Assembly: GCF_007676755.1 (NCBI RefSeq)
Contig: NZ_VEBK01000001.1
Coordinates: 186,001 to 250,000 of the forward strand
DNA length: 64,000 nt
Reading direction: 5' to 3'
Origin: Bacillus sp. FJAT-22090
GTDB lineage: Bacteria > Bacillota > Bacilli > Bacillales_A > Planococcaceae
The translations under genes and the position numbers were made by a program. Of this stretch, positions 55,737-64,000 are shown in pieces (the stretch's first letter is position 1; every line of letters begins with the position of its first letter). The notes below the pieces were generated by a model. The model saw only the letters and a list, made by a program, of their open reading frames with translations, was not told the origin of the DNA and made no database searches.

Positions 55737-55807
55737 CTGTTTTAGAAAATGCATTCAGATCCAAACTAGGAAATAGCTCTTCATTTTAAAAAAGGAGGCT
55801 AATAATT

Positions 55808-56350
55808 TTGCAAATCGGAAAGAAAATTAAGAGATTACGTCTGAAGAAGGGTTTAACGCAAGAAGAACTAGGGGAAAGAACAGATTTAAGCAAAGGATTT
55901 ATATCACAGCTAGAAAGAGATATAAACTCCCCTTCTATTGAAACGCTCTTTTCCATTTTAAATGTCCTCGGTTCTAAACCGAAAGATTTTTTTGATGATG
56001 AGCATACACGTACAAAAGTCGTTTTTGAGAAGGAAGAACAAACGATTTACGTTGATGAAGAGAAAAATTACAAACTGCACTGGCTAATTTCCGAGTCAAA
56101 CGAAAATGAGATGGAGCCCGTTCTCATAACTCTAGGAAAAAAGGGTCAATTCAAACAATTCGAGCCCTCCCTTTCGGAGACATTTATATATGTTTTACAA
56201 GGAAGTGTAGAATTACTGCTAGGCAAACAACAATATTACGCTTCTACCGGAGAATCTCTCTATTTTGAAGCCGCAGATAATCATTTATTGAAAAATGCTG
56301 CTGACGAAGAAACGCAAGTCCTTTACGTCGTCACAAATTCTTATCTATAA
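55808..56350 (+). CDS. XRE-cupin transcriptional regulator of the polyamine operon
   Basis: 180 aa. The helix-turn-helix at 4-58 (LRLKKGLTQEELGERTDLSK, then FISQLERDINSPSIETL) and a C-terminal cupin domain (about 110-175, YVLQGSVELLLG) match PuuR-type regulators. Such proteins often respond to polyamines. TTG 55808 is 9 nt after AAAGGAGG. It is 18 bp ahead of potA, so it likely autoregulates the operon. The ligand is inferred from context. Confidence 0.9.
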   Translation: MQIGKKIKRLRLKKGLTQEELGERTDLSKGFISQLERDINSPSIETLFSILNVLGSKPKDFFDDEHTRTKVVFEKEEQTIYVDEEKNYKLHWLISESNENEMEPVLITLGKKGQFKQFEPSLSETFIYVLQGSVELLLGKQQYYASTGESLYFEAADNHLLKNAADEETQVLYVVTNSYL

Positions 56351-56368
56351 AATTGGAGGTATATTATA

Positions 56369-57472
56369 TTGGACACACCTATCATTCGATTTGAGAATGT
56401 CACTAAATATTACGATTCAGAAACAACTGTACTTACGGATATTAACTTTGAACTTGAACGCGGAAAATTTTACACATTGCTCGGCCCTTCCGGTTGCGGT
56501 AAAACAACTATTTTGCGATTGATCGCAGGATTTATGGAGCCTTCTGGGGGGAATATATATTTTAATGGGAAATTGATCAATAATGTACCTGCAAACGAAC
56601 GTCAAGTAAATACCGTTTTTCAAGATTATGCTTTATTTCCACATTTAAATGTTTTTGAAAATGTTGCTTTTGGTCTTCGTATTAAAAAACTAGGAAAAAA
56701 AGAAATAGAACAAAAAGTTTTGGAAGCATTAAAGTTTGTTAACTTGTCAGGCTATGAAAATAGAGAAATTGCAGAAATGTCAGGTGGACAAAGGCAGCGT
56801 GTAGCTATAGCCCGTGCAATTGTAAATGACCCAGAAATCATTTTACTTGATGAGCCGCTTTCTGCACTAGACTTGAAGCTTCGTTCTGAAATGCAATATG
56901 AGCTCCGAGAGCTTCAACAACGATTAGGCAAGACATTCATCTTCGTCACGCATGACCAAGAAGAAGCCCTTGCAATGTCAGATGAAATATTTGTGTTGAA
57001 TGCCGGTAATATTGAACAAAGTGGAACACCGATGGATATTTATGATGAACCAATTAATCGCTTTGTTGCAGATTTTATAGGTGAATCCAATATTGTTTCG
57101 GGCACAATGGTTGCGGATTTCCGGGTACGTATTGGTGGAAAAGAGTTTGAATGTGTGGATAAAGGGTTGAATCCAAATGAAAAAGTTGATATTGTTATTC
57201 GCCCAGAAGATTTAGAAATCACAGCCGTCGAAAAAGGAAAGATGAAAGTAAAGGTAGATACTCAACTGTTTAGAGGGGTTCACTATGAGCTTTCAACTTA
57301 TGATGATGAAGGAAACGAATGGCTTGTCCATTCTACAAAAAAAGCAGAAGTAGGAGAATTTATAGGATTAGATTTCGATCCAGAGGCTATCCATGTTATG
57401 CGTCTTAATGAAACAGAAGAAGAATTCGATAAGCGACTAGAGTCTTACGGAGAAGATACATATGCAAACTAA
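56369..57472 (+). CDS. potA: Spermidine/putrescine ABC transporter ATP-binding protein
   Basis: 367 aa. Walker [10 protein letters not shown] near 38, signature SGGQRQR near 137, Walker [13 protein letters not shown] near 157 and H-loop VTHDQEE near 192; a TOBE-like C-terminal domain follows. It energises polyamine import. TTG 56369 is 9 nt after GGAGG. It overlaps potB by 11 bp. Confidence 0.95.
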   Translation: MDTPIIRFENVTKYYDSETTVLTDINFELERGKFYTLLGPSGCGKTTILRLIAGFMEPSGGNIYFNGKLINNVPANERQVNTVFQDYALFPHLNVFENVAFGLRIKKLGKKEIEQKVLEALKFVNLSGYENREIAEMSGGQRQRVAIARAIVNDPEIILLDEPLSALDLKLRSEMQYELRELQQRLGKTFIFVTHDQEEALAMSDEIFVLNAGNIEQSGTPMDIYDEPINRFVADFIGESNIVSGTMVADFRVRIGGKEFECVDKGLNPNEKVDIVIRPEDLEITAVEKGKMKVKVDTQLFRGVHYELSTYDDEGNEWLVHSTKKAEVGEFIGLDFDPEAIHVMRLNETEEEFDKRLESYGEDTYAN

Positions 57473-58283
57473 AAATACGAAAACATTCTATTTAATACCT
57501 TATTTTGCTTGGATTATTCTCTTCGTCATTGCGCCAATTGCACTAATCGCTTATTATTCTCTTTTCGATTTAAGCGGAAATTTCACGTTAGACAATTATA
57601 AAAACTTCTTCACCTCTGTTTATTTAAAATTAACGATTAGCTCGTTTTGGTATGCATTTCTCATCACTTTATTCTCTTTAATCATTGCATACCCAACTGC
57701 TTATTTACTTACAAAGACAAAGCATAAACAATTATGGTTATTATTGATCATCATACCATCTTGGATCAACTTGCTATTAAAAACATATGCTTTTATTGGA
57801 ATTTTTGGATTATACGGTCCTATTAATGCATTTTTGAATGTGTTTGGTTTCGGGGAAACACAAATTCTATTTACAGACTTTAGTTTTATTTTTGTATCTG
57901 TTTATATATTTATACCATTTATGATTTTGCCTATCTTTAACTCACTGGATAAGTTAAATCCGTCGCTAATTGATGCTAGTAGAGATTTAGGTGCATCCGC
58001 TTGGACAACTTTTTCGAAAGTTATCTTGCCGTTAACAACGAATGGTGTAAAAGCAGGTATTCAAGCGGTATTCATTCCTTCCCTCTCACTATTTATGATT
58101 ACTCGATTAATCGCTGGAAATAAAGTTATTACTCTTGGTACAGCAATCGAGCAACAATTTTTAGTTACACAAAACTGGGGAATGGGTTCTACAATCGCAG
58201 TATTCTTAATCATATTTATGGTAATCGTAATGATTATTACTGGTCAAAAAGATAAGGGGGCTACTTCAAATGGAAAGAACTAG
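57462..58283 (+). CDS. potB: Spermidine/putrescine ABC transporter permease
   Basis: 273 aa with six helices. The EAA-type motif for contact with PotA is [20 protein letters not shown] near 170. It overlaps potA by 11 bp and potC by 14 bp, so the operon is tightly coupled. Confidence 0.94.
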   Translation: MQTKNTKTFYLIPYFAWIILFVIAPIALIAYYSLFDLSGNFTLDNYKNFFTSVYLKLTISSFWYAFLITLFSLIIAYPTAYLLTKTKHKQLWLLLIIIPSWINLLLKTYAFIGIFGLYGPINAFLNVFGFGETQILFTDFSFIFVSVYIFIPFMILPIFNSLDKLNPSLIDASRDLGASAWTTFSKVILPLTTNGVKAGIQAVFIPSLSLFMITRLIAGNKVITLGTAIEQQFLVTQNWGMGSTIAVFLIIFMVIVMIITGQKDKGATSNGKN

Positions 58284-59073
58284 TAAGTCAGCAAAGCTAT
58301 ATTTAGCCCTTATTTTTATCATTTTATATGCACCTATCTTTTATTTAATTTTTTATTCATTTAATAGTGCTGGAAATATGAATAATTTTGAATCATTTAC
58401 TTGGGAGCATTACGGTGCTGTATTTTCTGATACTCGACTCATTATGATTCTTATCAATACAGTAATCGTTGCACTTCTTTCCGCTCTTTTATCCACTATA
58501 ATCGGTGTATTTGGTTCGATTGGTATTGTGTATATGCGGAACAAGTCAATACGAAATTCTCTCTTATCATTAAACAATGTATTAATAGTAAGTCCTGATG
58601 TAGTTATAGGGGCATCATTCTTAATTTTGTTTACAATGATTGGTGTAAAGTTAGGATTCGCATCTGTTTTGATTTCTCATATTGCTTTTAGTATTCCAAT
58701 TGTTGTCTTAATGGTATTGCCGAAGTTGCAAGAGATGAATAGCTCCTTGATAGATGCAGCTGCAGACCTTGGAGCAACTAAAAGAGATATTTTGACACGC
58801 GTTATTATCCCATTTATTAAGCCTGGGATATTTGCTGGCTTTTTTATGGCACTTACTTACTCGCTAGATGATTTTGCTGTAACTTTTTTCGTTACGGGCA
58901 ATGGATTTAGCACATTATCCGTTGAAATTTACTCAATGGCACGTGCGGGAATCACTTTAACGATCAATGCTTTATCTGGCATTATTTTTATCGTCACACT
59001 AATTCTTGTTGTTGGTTATTATTTTGTTAGCCAAAGAGGAAAAAACCCTGTTGGAATGGGGGCACGAAAATGA
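58270..59073 (+). CDS. potC: Spermidine/putrescine ABC transporter permease
   Basis: 267 aa with six helices. The EAA motif LIDAAADLGATKRDILTRVI is near 160. SD AAGGGGG precedes ATG 58270. It overlaps potD by 4 bp (ATGA). Confidence 0.94.
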   Translation: MERTSKSAKLYLALIFIILYAPIFYLIFYSFNSAGNMNNFESFTWEHYGAVFSDTRLIMILINTVIVALLSALLSTIIGVFGSIGIVYMRNKSIRNSLLSLNNVLIVSPDVVIGASFLILFTMIGVKLGFASVLISHIAFSIPIVVLMVLPKLQEMNSSLIDAAADLGATKRDILTRVIIPFIKPGIFAGFFMALTYSLDDFAVTFFVTGNGFSTLSVEIYSMARAGITLTINALSGIIFIVTLILVVGYYFVSQRGKNPVGMGARK

Positions 59074-60143
59074 AAGACATTATGAGAGCGGCAATTGCCA
59101 TCATAGTTGTGTGCATCGCATTATTTATAGTAAATGACTATCTAGATAAGTCTTCGGGAAAAGCAGGTAGTGATACTGTCACTATTTACAACTGGGGAGA
59201 ATATATTGATCCAGATTTAATCGCTCAATTTGAGGATGAAACTGGTTATCGTGTGGTGTATGAGACATTCGATTCGAACGAAGCAATGATGACAAAAATC
59301 GAACAAGGTGGAACATCGTATGATATAGCAGTTCCATCTGAATACGCTATCGAAAAAATGAAAGAAAATAATTTACTATTACCAATCGATCATTCAAAAA
59401 TTCCTAATATGAAAAATGTTGATCCATATTTTTTAGATTTGTCTTTTGATCCAAAAAATCAATATTCTATTCCTTATTTTTGGGGTACTGTAGGGATCGT
59501 CTTTAATCCCACCTTGCTAGATGGGCAAACATTTGATAGCTGGGATTCATTGTGGGACCCTACTTTAAAGGGAAAAGTATTATTAGTTGATAGTGCCCGG
59601 GAAGTAATCGGTATGGGATTGAATAGCTTAAACTATTCCTTAAACTCTACAGATGAAAAAGAATTAGCACAAGCTTCCGCCAAATTGCGAAAGCTTACTC
59701 CTAATGTCAAAGCAATTATTGGAGATGAAGTGACTCAACTAATGGTAAATGAGGAAGCTGCTGTTGCCCTTACTTGGTCAGGACAAGCCGCAGATATGTT
59801 GTGGGAAAACGAAGATCTAGACTATTCAGTTCCTGAAGAAGGTTCTAACTTATGGTTCGATAATATGGTAATACCTAAAACAGCTGCCAATATAGAAGGA
59901 GCACATGCATTTATCAACTTTATGTTAGATGCTGAAGTAGCCGCTCAAAATGCAGATTATGTTGGCTACTCAATTCCAAATGCAGCTGCAATGGAATTAA
60001 TGGATGAGGAAGTAACATCGGATGAACGTTTTTATCCAACGGAAGAAACACGAGAACATTTAGAAGTATATAATAATCTCGGACTTGAAATGCTTGGCAA
60101 ATACAATGAATTGTTTTTGAAATTTAAAATGGGCATGCATTAA
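59070..60143 (+). CDS. potD: Spermidine/putrescine-binding protein, membrane-anchored
   Basis: 357 aa. A hydrophobic segment (residues 6-22) is followed by the PotD fold: TIYNWGEYIDPDLIAQFE near 37 and SYDIAVPSEYAIEKM near 83; the Trp/Asp ligand region is ALTWSGQAADML near 235. The only Cys near the N-terminus (C16 in IIVVCIAL) lacks a proper lipobox, so it is probably held by an uncleaved anchor rather than lipid. It is the last gene of the operon and ends before a hairpin. Confidence 0.93.
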   Translation: MKDIMRAAIAIIVVCIALFIVNDYLDKSSGKAGSDTVTIYNWGEYIDPDLIAQFEDETGYRVVYETFDSNEAMMTKIEQGGTSYDIAVPSEYAIEKMKENNLLLPIDHSKIPNMKNVDPYFLDLSFDPKNQYSIPYFWGTVGIVFNPTLLDGQTFDSWDSLWDPTLKGKVLLVDSAREVIGMGLNSLNYSLNSTDEKELAQASAKLRKLTPNVKAIIGDEVTQLMVNEEAAVALTWSGQAADMLWENEDLDYSVPEEGSNLWFDNMVIPKTAANIEGAHAFINFMLDAEVAAQNADYVGYSIPNAAAMELMDEEVTSDERFYPTEETREHLEVYNNLGLEMLGKYNELFLKFKMGMH

Positions 60144-60158
60144 GTAAATCGTAAGAAG

Positions 60159-60188
60159 TAAGACGCACTTTAGGGAAAGTGCGTCTTA
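60159..60188 (+). terminator. Terminator-like hairpin after potD, made from an element end
   Basis: TAAGACGCACTTT (60159-60171) pairs perfectly with AAAGTGCGTCTTA (60176-60188) around AGGG. The right half is also the left terminus of palindrome element copy D. There is only a short T run after it. Confidence 0.65.
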
Positions 60189-60756
60189 TTACGTTGACTA
60201 GTGATCGCTAAGATTTTCTCCGCTTGCGGACGCTTTCCGCCGGCCCACTCATCCGGCAGGAGTCGCCTCCATAAGAGAAAATCAAAGAAAAGTGCCTATC
60301 TCCCAGTATCGACTTGCTAAAAAAATTATCCCTTTTTTCATATGGGTAAATCCCATTTCCTTGGCCGCCTCGCTAAATCCAACTATTACGGAGTGGTTTT
60401 CCCATAATCGTATCCAAAAAATGGCTTAGCGCAACAGAATCGTCATGGAGAGCAACCAATTCGACGCCGAAAGCAACTAGATTACCCCGGAAAGCAACCA
60501 ATTCACCCTCGAGAGCAACCAAATTTATAAAATGGAGTTACTTTACAATCAACGTTGAGTAATTGGCTATTTTAGTTAGCAATTTTGATGGATTGGAGCT
60601 TAAGGGCGACGTATGCAGTGGGATAAAGTGAGTAAGAGGAGACTTCGCAGGCGGCCGCGTAAGCGGATGGTGAAGGCTCATCACTCACCCCACGGAAACG
60701 TCCGTCCTGCAGCGGAAATCCTAGCAGACACTTCCTTAAGACTCACTATCCCAAAA
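60176..60756. repeat. Dispersed imperfect-palindrome element, copy D (centre inverted)
   Basis: About 580 bp. Left end AAAGTGCGTCTTA; right end CCTTAAGACTCAC. The left arm is shortened (about 60195-60285). Five 21-bp CCAATT-type units start at 60435, 60456, 60477, 60498 and 60519, in the opposite orientation relative to the right arm compared with copies A-C, and preceded by GGCTTAGCGCAAC. The SNQ frame is stopped by TAG in the third unit. No gene is supported between 60144 and 60935. Confidence 0.8.
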
Positions 60757-60935
60757 ATAAACAAACTAAAGCATAAAATAGTAAGTCCTCTTTTTATTAA
60801 ATAAGGTGGATAATATACAGATGAGAAAAAACAATTATTAATAATTCGTGACGCGAAAGTTTTTATTCTTACATAAATGTGATAGAATCGATAGATGCGT
60901 GAATAAGAAATTGTAGAAAGCAGGAATTATATTAT

Positions 60936-62123
60936 ATGGCGAAGAAATCAAATCAATTTGCACTTTATATATTAATGTTTAATATGTTTATCGCTATGGC
61001 AGGTATTGGACTAGTTATTCCAGTTATGCCACAGTACTTAGAAACATTTGGTGTAGCTGGTCAAGCACTTGGATTTATAATAGCGTCTTTTGCATTAGGA
61101 CAGTTTGTATTTTCACCTTTAGCAGGAGATTTATCAGATACTTTTGGACGTAAAAAACTAATTATGGTCGGATTAGTAATCTTCTCAGCATCTCAGCTAT
61201 GGTTCGGTGTAGCGACACATGAATGGATGTTATATGCCGCACGTTTCATTAGTGGAATCGGTGGAGCTTTTTTAATTCCTGCAACGATGGCATTTGTTGC
61301 AGACATAACAACAATAGAAGAACGAGGAAAAGGAATGGGCTTCATCGGAGCATCCATGTCTCTTGGATTTATGATAGGACCTGCGTTGGGTGGGTTTTTA
61401 GCAAAAGTTAGCCTTACTTTTCCATTTTATATGGCTTCAATTGCTGCCATTCTTTCCGCTATAGTATCTTTTATCATCTTACCGGATATAAAGAATGCAG
61501 TTTCTGCAAATCCTCAAGTACAGAAAAAACGAGAAAATATACTTCTTCAGATGAAGAACTCTATGAAAACACCCTATTTTATGATGCTCATTATCATTTT
61601 CGTGTTTTCATTTGGAATTGCAAATTTCCAAACAACTTTTTCTTTATACGTTGACCATAAATATAATTACACTCCACAGGACATTGCTATTGTATTAACG
61701 GTCGGAGGATTTGTCGGTGTTATTGTACAAACTTTAGTGATCAGTAAATTATTTAAACGGTTTGGTGAATTGAACGTTATTTTAGTAAGCCTTGTAGGTG
61801 CAGCTTTATCATTATTGGCATTTTTCTTAGTTGATGGGTTCGCATTAGTATTGGTAATAGCTACTTTATTCTCCACTGCAACTACTTTAATACGGCCTGC
61901 AGTTAATACGGTCGTGTCAAAGCTTGCTGGGAATGAACAAGGTTTTGCTGCTGGCATGAATAATGCATATATGAGTTTAGGTAATATGGTCGGTCCAGCA
62001 CTTGCCGGAATGTTTTTTGATATTAATATTAACTTTCCTTTTGTTATTGGCTCTATCATACTTTTATGTTCTGGGATCATTACGATTATTTGGATTCGAA
62101 AGAGGAACCCCATTATTATGTAA
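60936..62123 (+). CDS. MFS efflux transporter, drug:H+ antiporter type
   Basis: 395 aa with 12 helices. Motif A is seen as GDLSDTFGRKKLIM near 69-82, and the antiporter motif C as GFIGASMSLGFMIGPALGG near 135-153. It resembles the Bmr/NorA/TetA-like 12-helix multidrug exporters. The substrate is unknown. The SD is weak (GGAA), with ATG 60936 following AT-rich sequence. Confidence 0.88.
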   Translation: MAKKSNQFALYILMFNMFIAMAGIGLVIPVMPQYLETFGVAGQALGFIIASFALGQFVFSPLAGDLSDTFGRKKLIMVGLVIFSASQLWFGVATHEWMLYAARFISGIGGAFLIPATMAFVADITTIEERGKGMGFIGASMSLGFMIGPALGGFLAKVSLTFPFYMASIAAILSAIVSFIILPDIKNAVSANPQVQKKRENILLQMKNSMKTPYFMMLIIIFVFSFGIANFQTTFSLYVDHKYNYTPQDIAIVLTVGGFVGVIVQTLVISKLFKRFGELNVILVSLVGAALSLLAFFLVDGFALVLVIATLFSTATTLIRPAVNTVVSKLAGNEQGFAAGMNNAYMSLGNMVGPALAGMFFDININFPFVIGSIILLCSGIITIIWIRKRNPIIM

Positions 62124-62133
62124 AAAACTGCAG

Positions 62134-62169
62134 AAAAACACCCGAGGAAAATATTCTTCGGGTGTTTTT
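62134..62169. terminator. Bidirectional terminator between the MFS and VWA genes
   Basis: AAAAACACCCGAGGAA pairs with TTCTTCGGGTGTTTTT with one mismatch. A and T tracts flank it. Confidence 0.85.
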
Positions 62170-62220
62170 CATATGAATGCAGTTGTTTAAATATACGACA
62201 TTGTTGCCCTTAACTACTGT

Positions 62221-64000
62221 CTACCTTTTCTTTTTCTCTTTAACTAACTTTTCTACATTACTTGTACCGGTAGTTGTTTCTACGGAATTTTTCGTTTTCT
62301 CGCTATGTCTATTAAATGGTGCAAGTAATTGCCTAAAGCCAAATCTTCGGATTGTAATATCGATGAAAAACAATAGTAATGCAACTAGTATTAGCATCTG
62401 TTGAATCGATTGTTTTTCTGAACTACTCAAGTCCATTGGTCTAAATACTTCAGACGCTTCCGTCAGTATTTTACCACCAGTTCGACTCACGATCATCTCA
62501 AGTTTAGTTGTATCAGGCTTTTGAACCTTGTATTCTTCACTGTATGGTATAGAGATACCTGCTTGATAAACGGCGTCTTGTTCATTGGAGACCCGGAAAA
62601 ACACAAGCCCTGGCTCACTCTCTACTGTCACCCTTGACTTGCCTGGCGCAAGTGGCTCAGATGATATAGGAAGTTCTTCTCCTTTTTCATTTACTGCGGC
62701 TACCTCGATAAAAGAAGATTTTCCAGAAGGATCTGTTACTGTATAACTACCGTCCCTAGCCTTTTGAATTGTAAAAGGTACTTCACTATAGGAGGGTAAA
62801 AGACGTGAAATAGCTGTATTCCAAAAGTCTCCCCAGTGATCCCATCGAGCGAAGTCACCGCTCCACTCTCCTGTTGAATCAGAAGTAAATGCAATCGTTC
62901 TTCCCAATCCATACATCCATTCCACTAATACTGGATCTTCTTTTTCACTTTCTGCAATGATTGATGCAGTTTGCTTTGGAGTTGTTGCAATATAAGCATT
63001 CATTTGTGGAACGCCATTTGTAAACAAACTCGTCCACGCGGCATCACCATAAATAATTGGATAGAAAGGATTGTCTTCAATATATGTTCTAGATATCATC
63101 GCAGTTTCCGTTGACATAATAGCAGGAATAGTCGATTCATCTGCTACATCATAAAAAGTACCTCCACCCATTTCTGCTAAGGTTTCTAATAATGCTCTAT
63201 CCGCATCTTGACCTACTGCAACAGTTGAAACAGTGATTAAATCTTTTGCACCTTCTTCAATTAACGTTTGGTAATCATTATTAGTAGATGACTGTCCGTC
63301 CGTTAATAAAATAATATGCTTCCGCTGTAGCTTTAATGGAGCCAATTTTTCATAAGCTAAGGCAAGACTAGTATAAATTTCTGTACCTCCCCCTACTCCA
63401 ACGGATAAAATCGTGTCCAATGCATCCTCCTTATTTGTAAGAGGTGCAGTCTCGATTATTTCCCATGGTCGATCATCAAATGCTATAAAACCAAGTGTAT
63501 CTCCTTCGCGAAGCATTTCAACAGAACGGGCTGCTGCTTCTTTTGCATATTCAAATTTAGACCCGCTCATACTACCAGAGCGGTCCATTACGATTACTAA
63601 ACCAAGAGAGGGCTGCTGATGCTTCCCTTTAATCTCCATCTCGACAGGTAATAGCTTTTCAATAGGTGTTTTAAAATATCCTCCTAAACCAAAACTATTA
63701 TTTCCTCCCACCATCATAAAGCCAACCCCAAAGTTTTTCACCGCTTGCTCAATGACCATCATTTTTTGTTCCCCAACTACATGACCGGGAACATTATCAA
63801 AAATAATTGCATCATATCTTAAATAATTCGACAGATCAAACGGTAGTTCATTAGCGTCTATGACATCGGTATGAATAGCAGTCTGATCAATAACAGCAGG
63901 TATATTCGACCGATTCCCCTCATGCGTCACGATCAATAAATTTGGGGAACTTTCAACGTTTGTTACACTAGTAAGTTTGTTATTCTCTATCAATCCGTCG
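62221..64000 (-). CDS. VWA-domain membrane protein, C-terminal part (runs off the window)
   Basis: 593 codons visible; the frame stays open to the right edge, so the N-terminus is missing. The order is a glutamine-amidotransferase-like region (first 120 visible residues, with YDAIIFDNVPGH and MMVGGNNSFGLGGY), a von Willebrand A domain with the MIDAS motif DRSGSMSGS near 137 and LLTDGQSS near 229, a beta-rich region, and one membrane helix near 545-562 with a basic tail. It fits large Bacillales VWA proteins of unknown role, related to Bat/aerotolerance proteins. Confidence 0.85.
   Translation of the reverse strand, partial: DGLIENNKLTSVTNVESSPNLLIVTHEGNRSNIPAVIDQTAIHTDVIDANELPFDLSNYLRYDAIIFDNVPGHVVGEQKMMVIEQAVKNFGVGFMMVGGNNSFGLGGYFKTPIEKLLPVEMEIKGKHQQPSLGLVIVMDRSGSMSGSKFEYAKEAAARSVEMLREGDTLGFIAFDDRPWEIIETAPLTNKEDALDTILSVGVGGGTEIYTSLALAYEKLAPLKLQRKHIILLTDGQSSTNNDYQTLIEEGAKDLITVSTVAVGQDADRALLETLAEMGGGTFYDVADESTIPAIMSTETAMISRTYIEDNPFYPIIYGDAAWTSLFTNGVPQMNAYIATTPKQTASIIAESEKEDPVLVEWMYGLGRTIAFTSDSTGEWSGDFARWDHWGDFWNTAISRLLPSYSEVPFTIQKARDGSYTVTDPSGKSSFIEVAAVNEKGEELPISSEPLAPGKSRVTVESEPGLVFFRVSNEQDAVYQAGISIPYSEEYKVQKPDTTKLEMIVSRTGGKILTEASEVFRPMDLSSSEKQSIQQMLILVALLLFFIDITIRRFGFRQLLAPFNRHSEKTKNSVETTTGTSNVEKLVKEKKKR

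Noticed and set aside
61667-62113. Minus-strand 148-codon ORF opposite the MFS gene
   Set aside because: It is an antisense shadow with amino acid composition typical of reversed membrane-protein codons.

Overview
The window is a low-GC Gram-positive chromosome segment. Its gene order follows, in reverse, the Bacillus subtilis block ktrC-rnjA-rpoY-ykrA-def-ykyA-pdhABCD-speA-yktAB-yktC-ylaF-typA-ylaH-ylaI-ylaN-ftsW-pyc-ctaABCDEFG-ylbA-ylbC-ylbF-ylbG-rsmD-coaD-ylbL-ylbM-ylbN-rpmF-ylbO. With the AT-rich base composition and the many genes between the conserved ones, this suggests a Planococcaceae/Caryophanaceae member, perhaps close to Psychrobacillus or Sporosarcina. The family assignment is an inference from synteny and base composition.

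Layout. Positions 1-50 hold only the first codons of a biotin carboxylase. 0.2-10 kb carry an RsfA-type regulator (ylbO), an ECHDC1-like crotonase, rpmF-ylbN, tmcAL, the ylbL protease, a short ylbJ-like membrane protein, coaD-rsmD, an unrecognised membrane-anchored protein and ylbG. 10-17.4 kb carry a GDPD, ylbF, a PaaI thioesterase, a MurE-like ligase diverging from a short aspartokinase-like kinase, ylbC, ylbA and a YtvI-like permease. 17.4-25.2 kb hold the caa3 cytochrome oxidase cluster (ctaM, ctaG, ctaFEDC, ctaB and divergent ctaA). 26.2-37.1 kb hold pyc, ftsW, ylaN, ylaL-ylaI, ylaH, typA, ylaF, yktC and yktB-yktA. 37.1-42.7 kb add a nitronate monooxygenase, SpeA-type decarboxylase, lrgAB, a deacetylase lipoprotein and an SDR-fold protein. 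43.4-49.9 kb hold the pyruvate dehydrogenase operon, ykyA and def. 50.4-55.6 kb hold a PfkB kinase, a Cof hydrolase, a 23-codon mini-gene, rpoY-rnjA, ktrC and a thioredoxin-like protein. 55.8-60.1 kb is an XRE-cupin/potABCD operon. The window ends with an MFS transporter and part of a VWA-domain protein.

The large cluster is central aerobic metabolism: pyruvate dehydrogenase and carboxylase feed the TCA cycle, and CtaA/CtaB make heme A for the oxidase encoded beside them. rpoY-rnjA, typA, def, rsmD, tmcAL and rpmF serve RNA and translation.

The most unusual content is between genes. Four copies of a 0.56-0.75 kb non-coding element lie at about 1.73, 25.37, 42.83 and 60.18 kb. They have 11-bp inverted ends (GTGCGTCTTAA, intact in some copies), GC-rich arms related to each other in inverted orientation, and a centre that in every copy contains exactly five 21-bp units. 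A second dispersed repeat of about 180 bp at 32.1 and 49.9 kb carries a near-perfect 40-44 nt palindrome. I found no CRISPR array, tRNA, rRNA, prophage or transposase.
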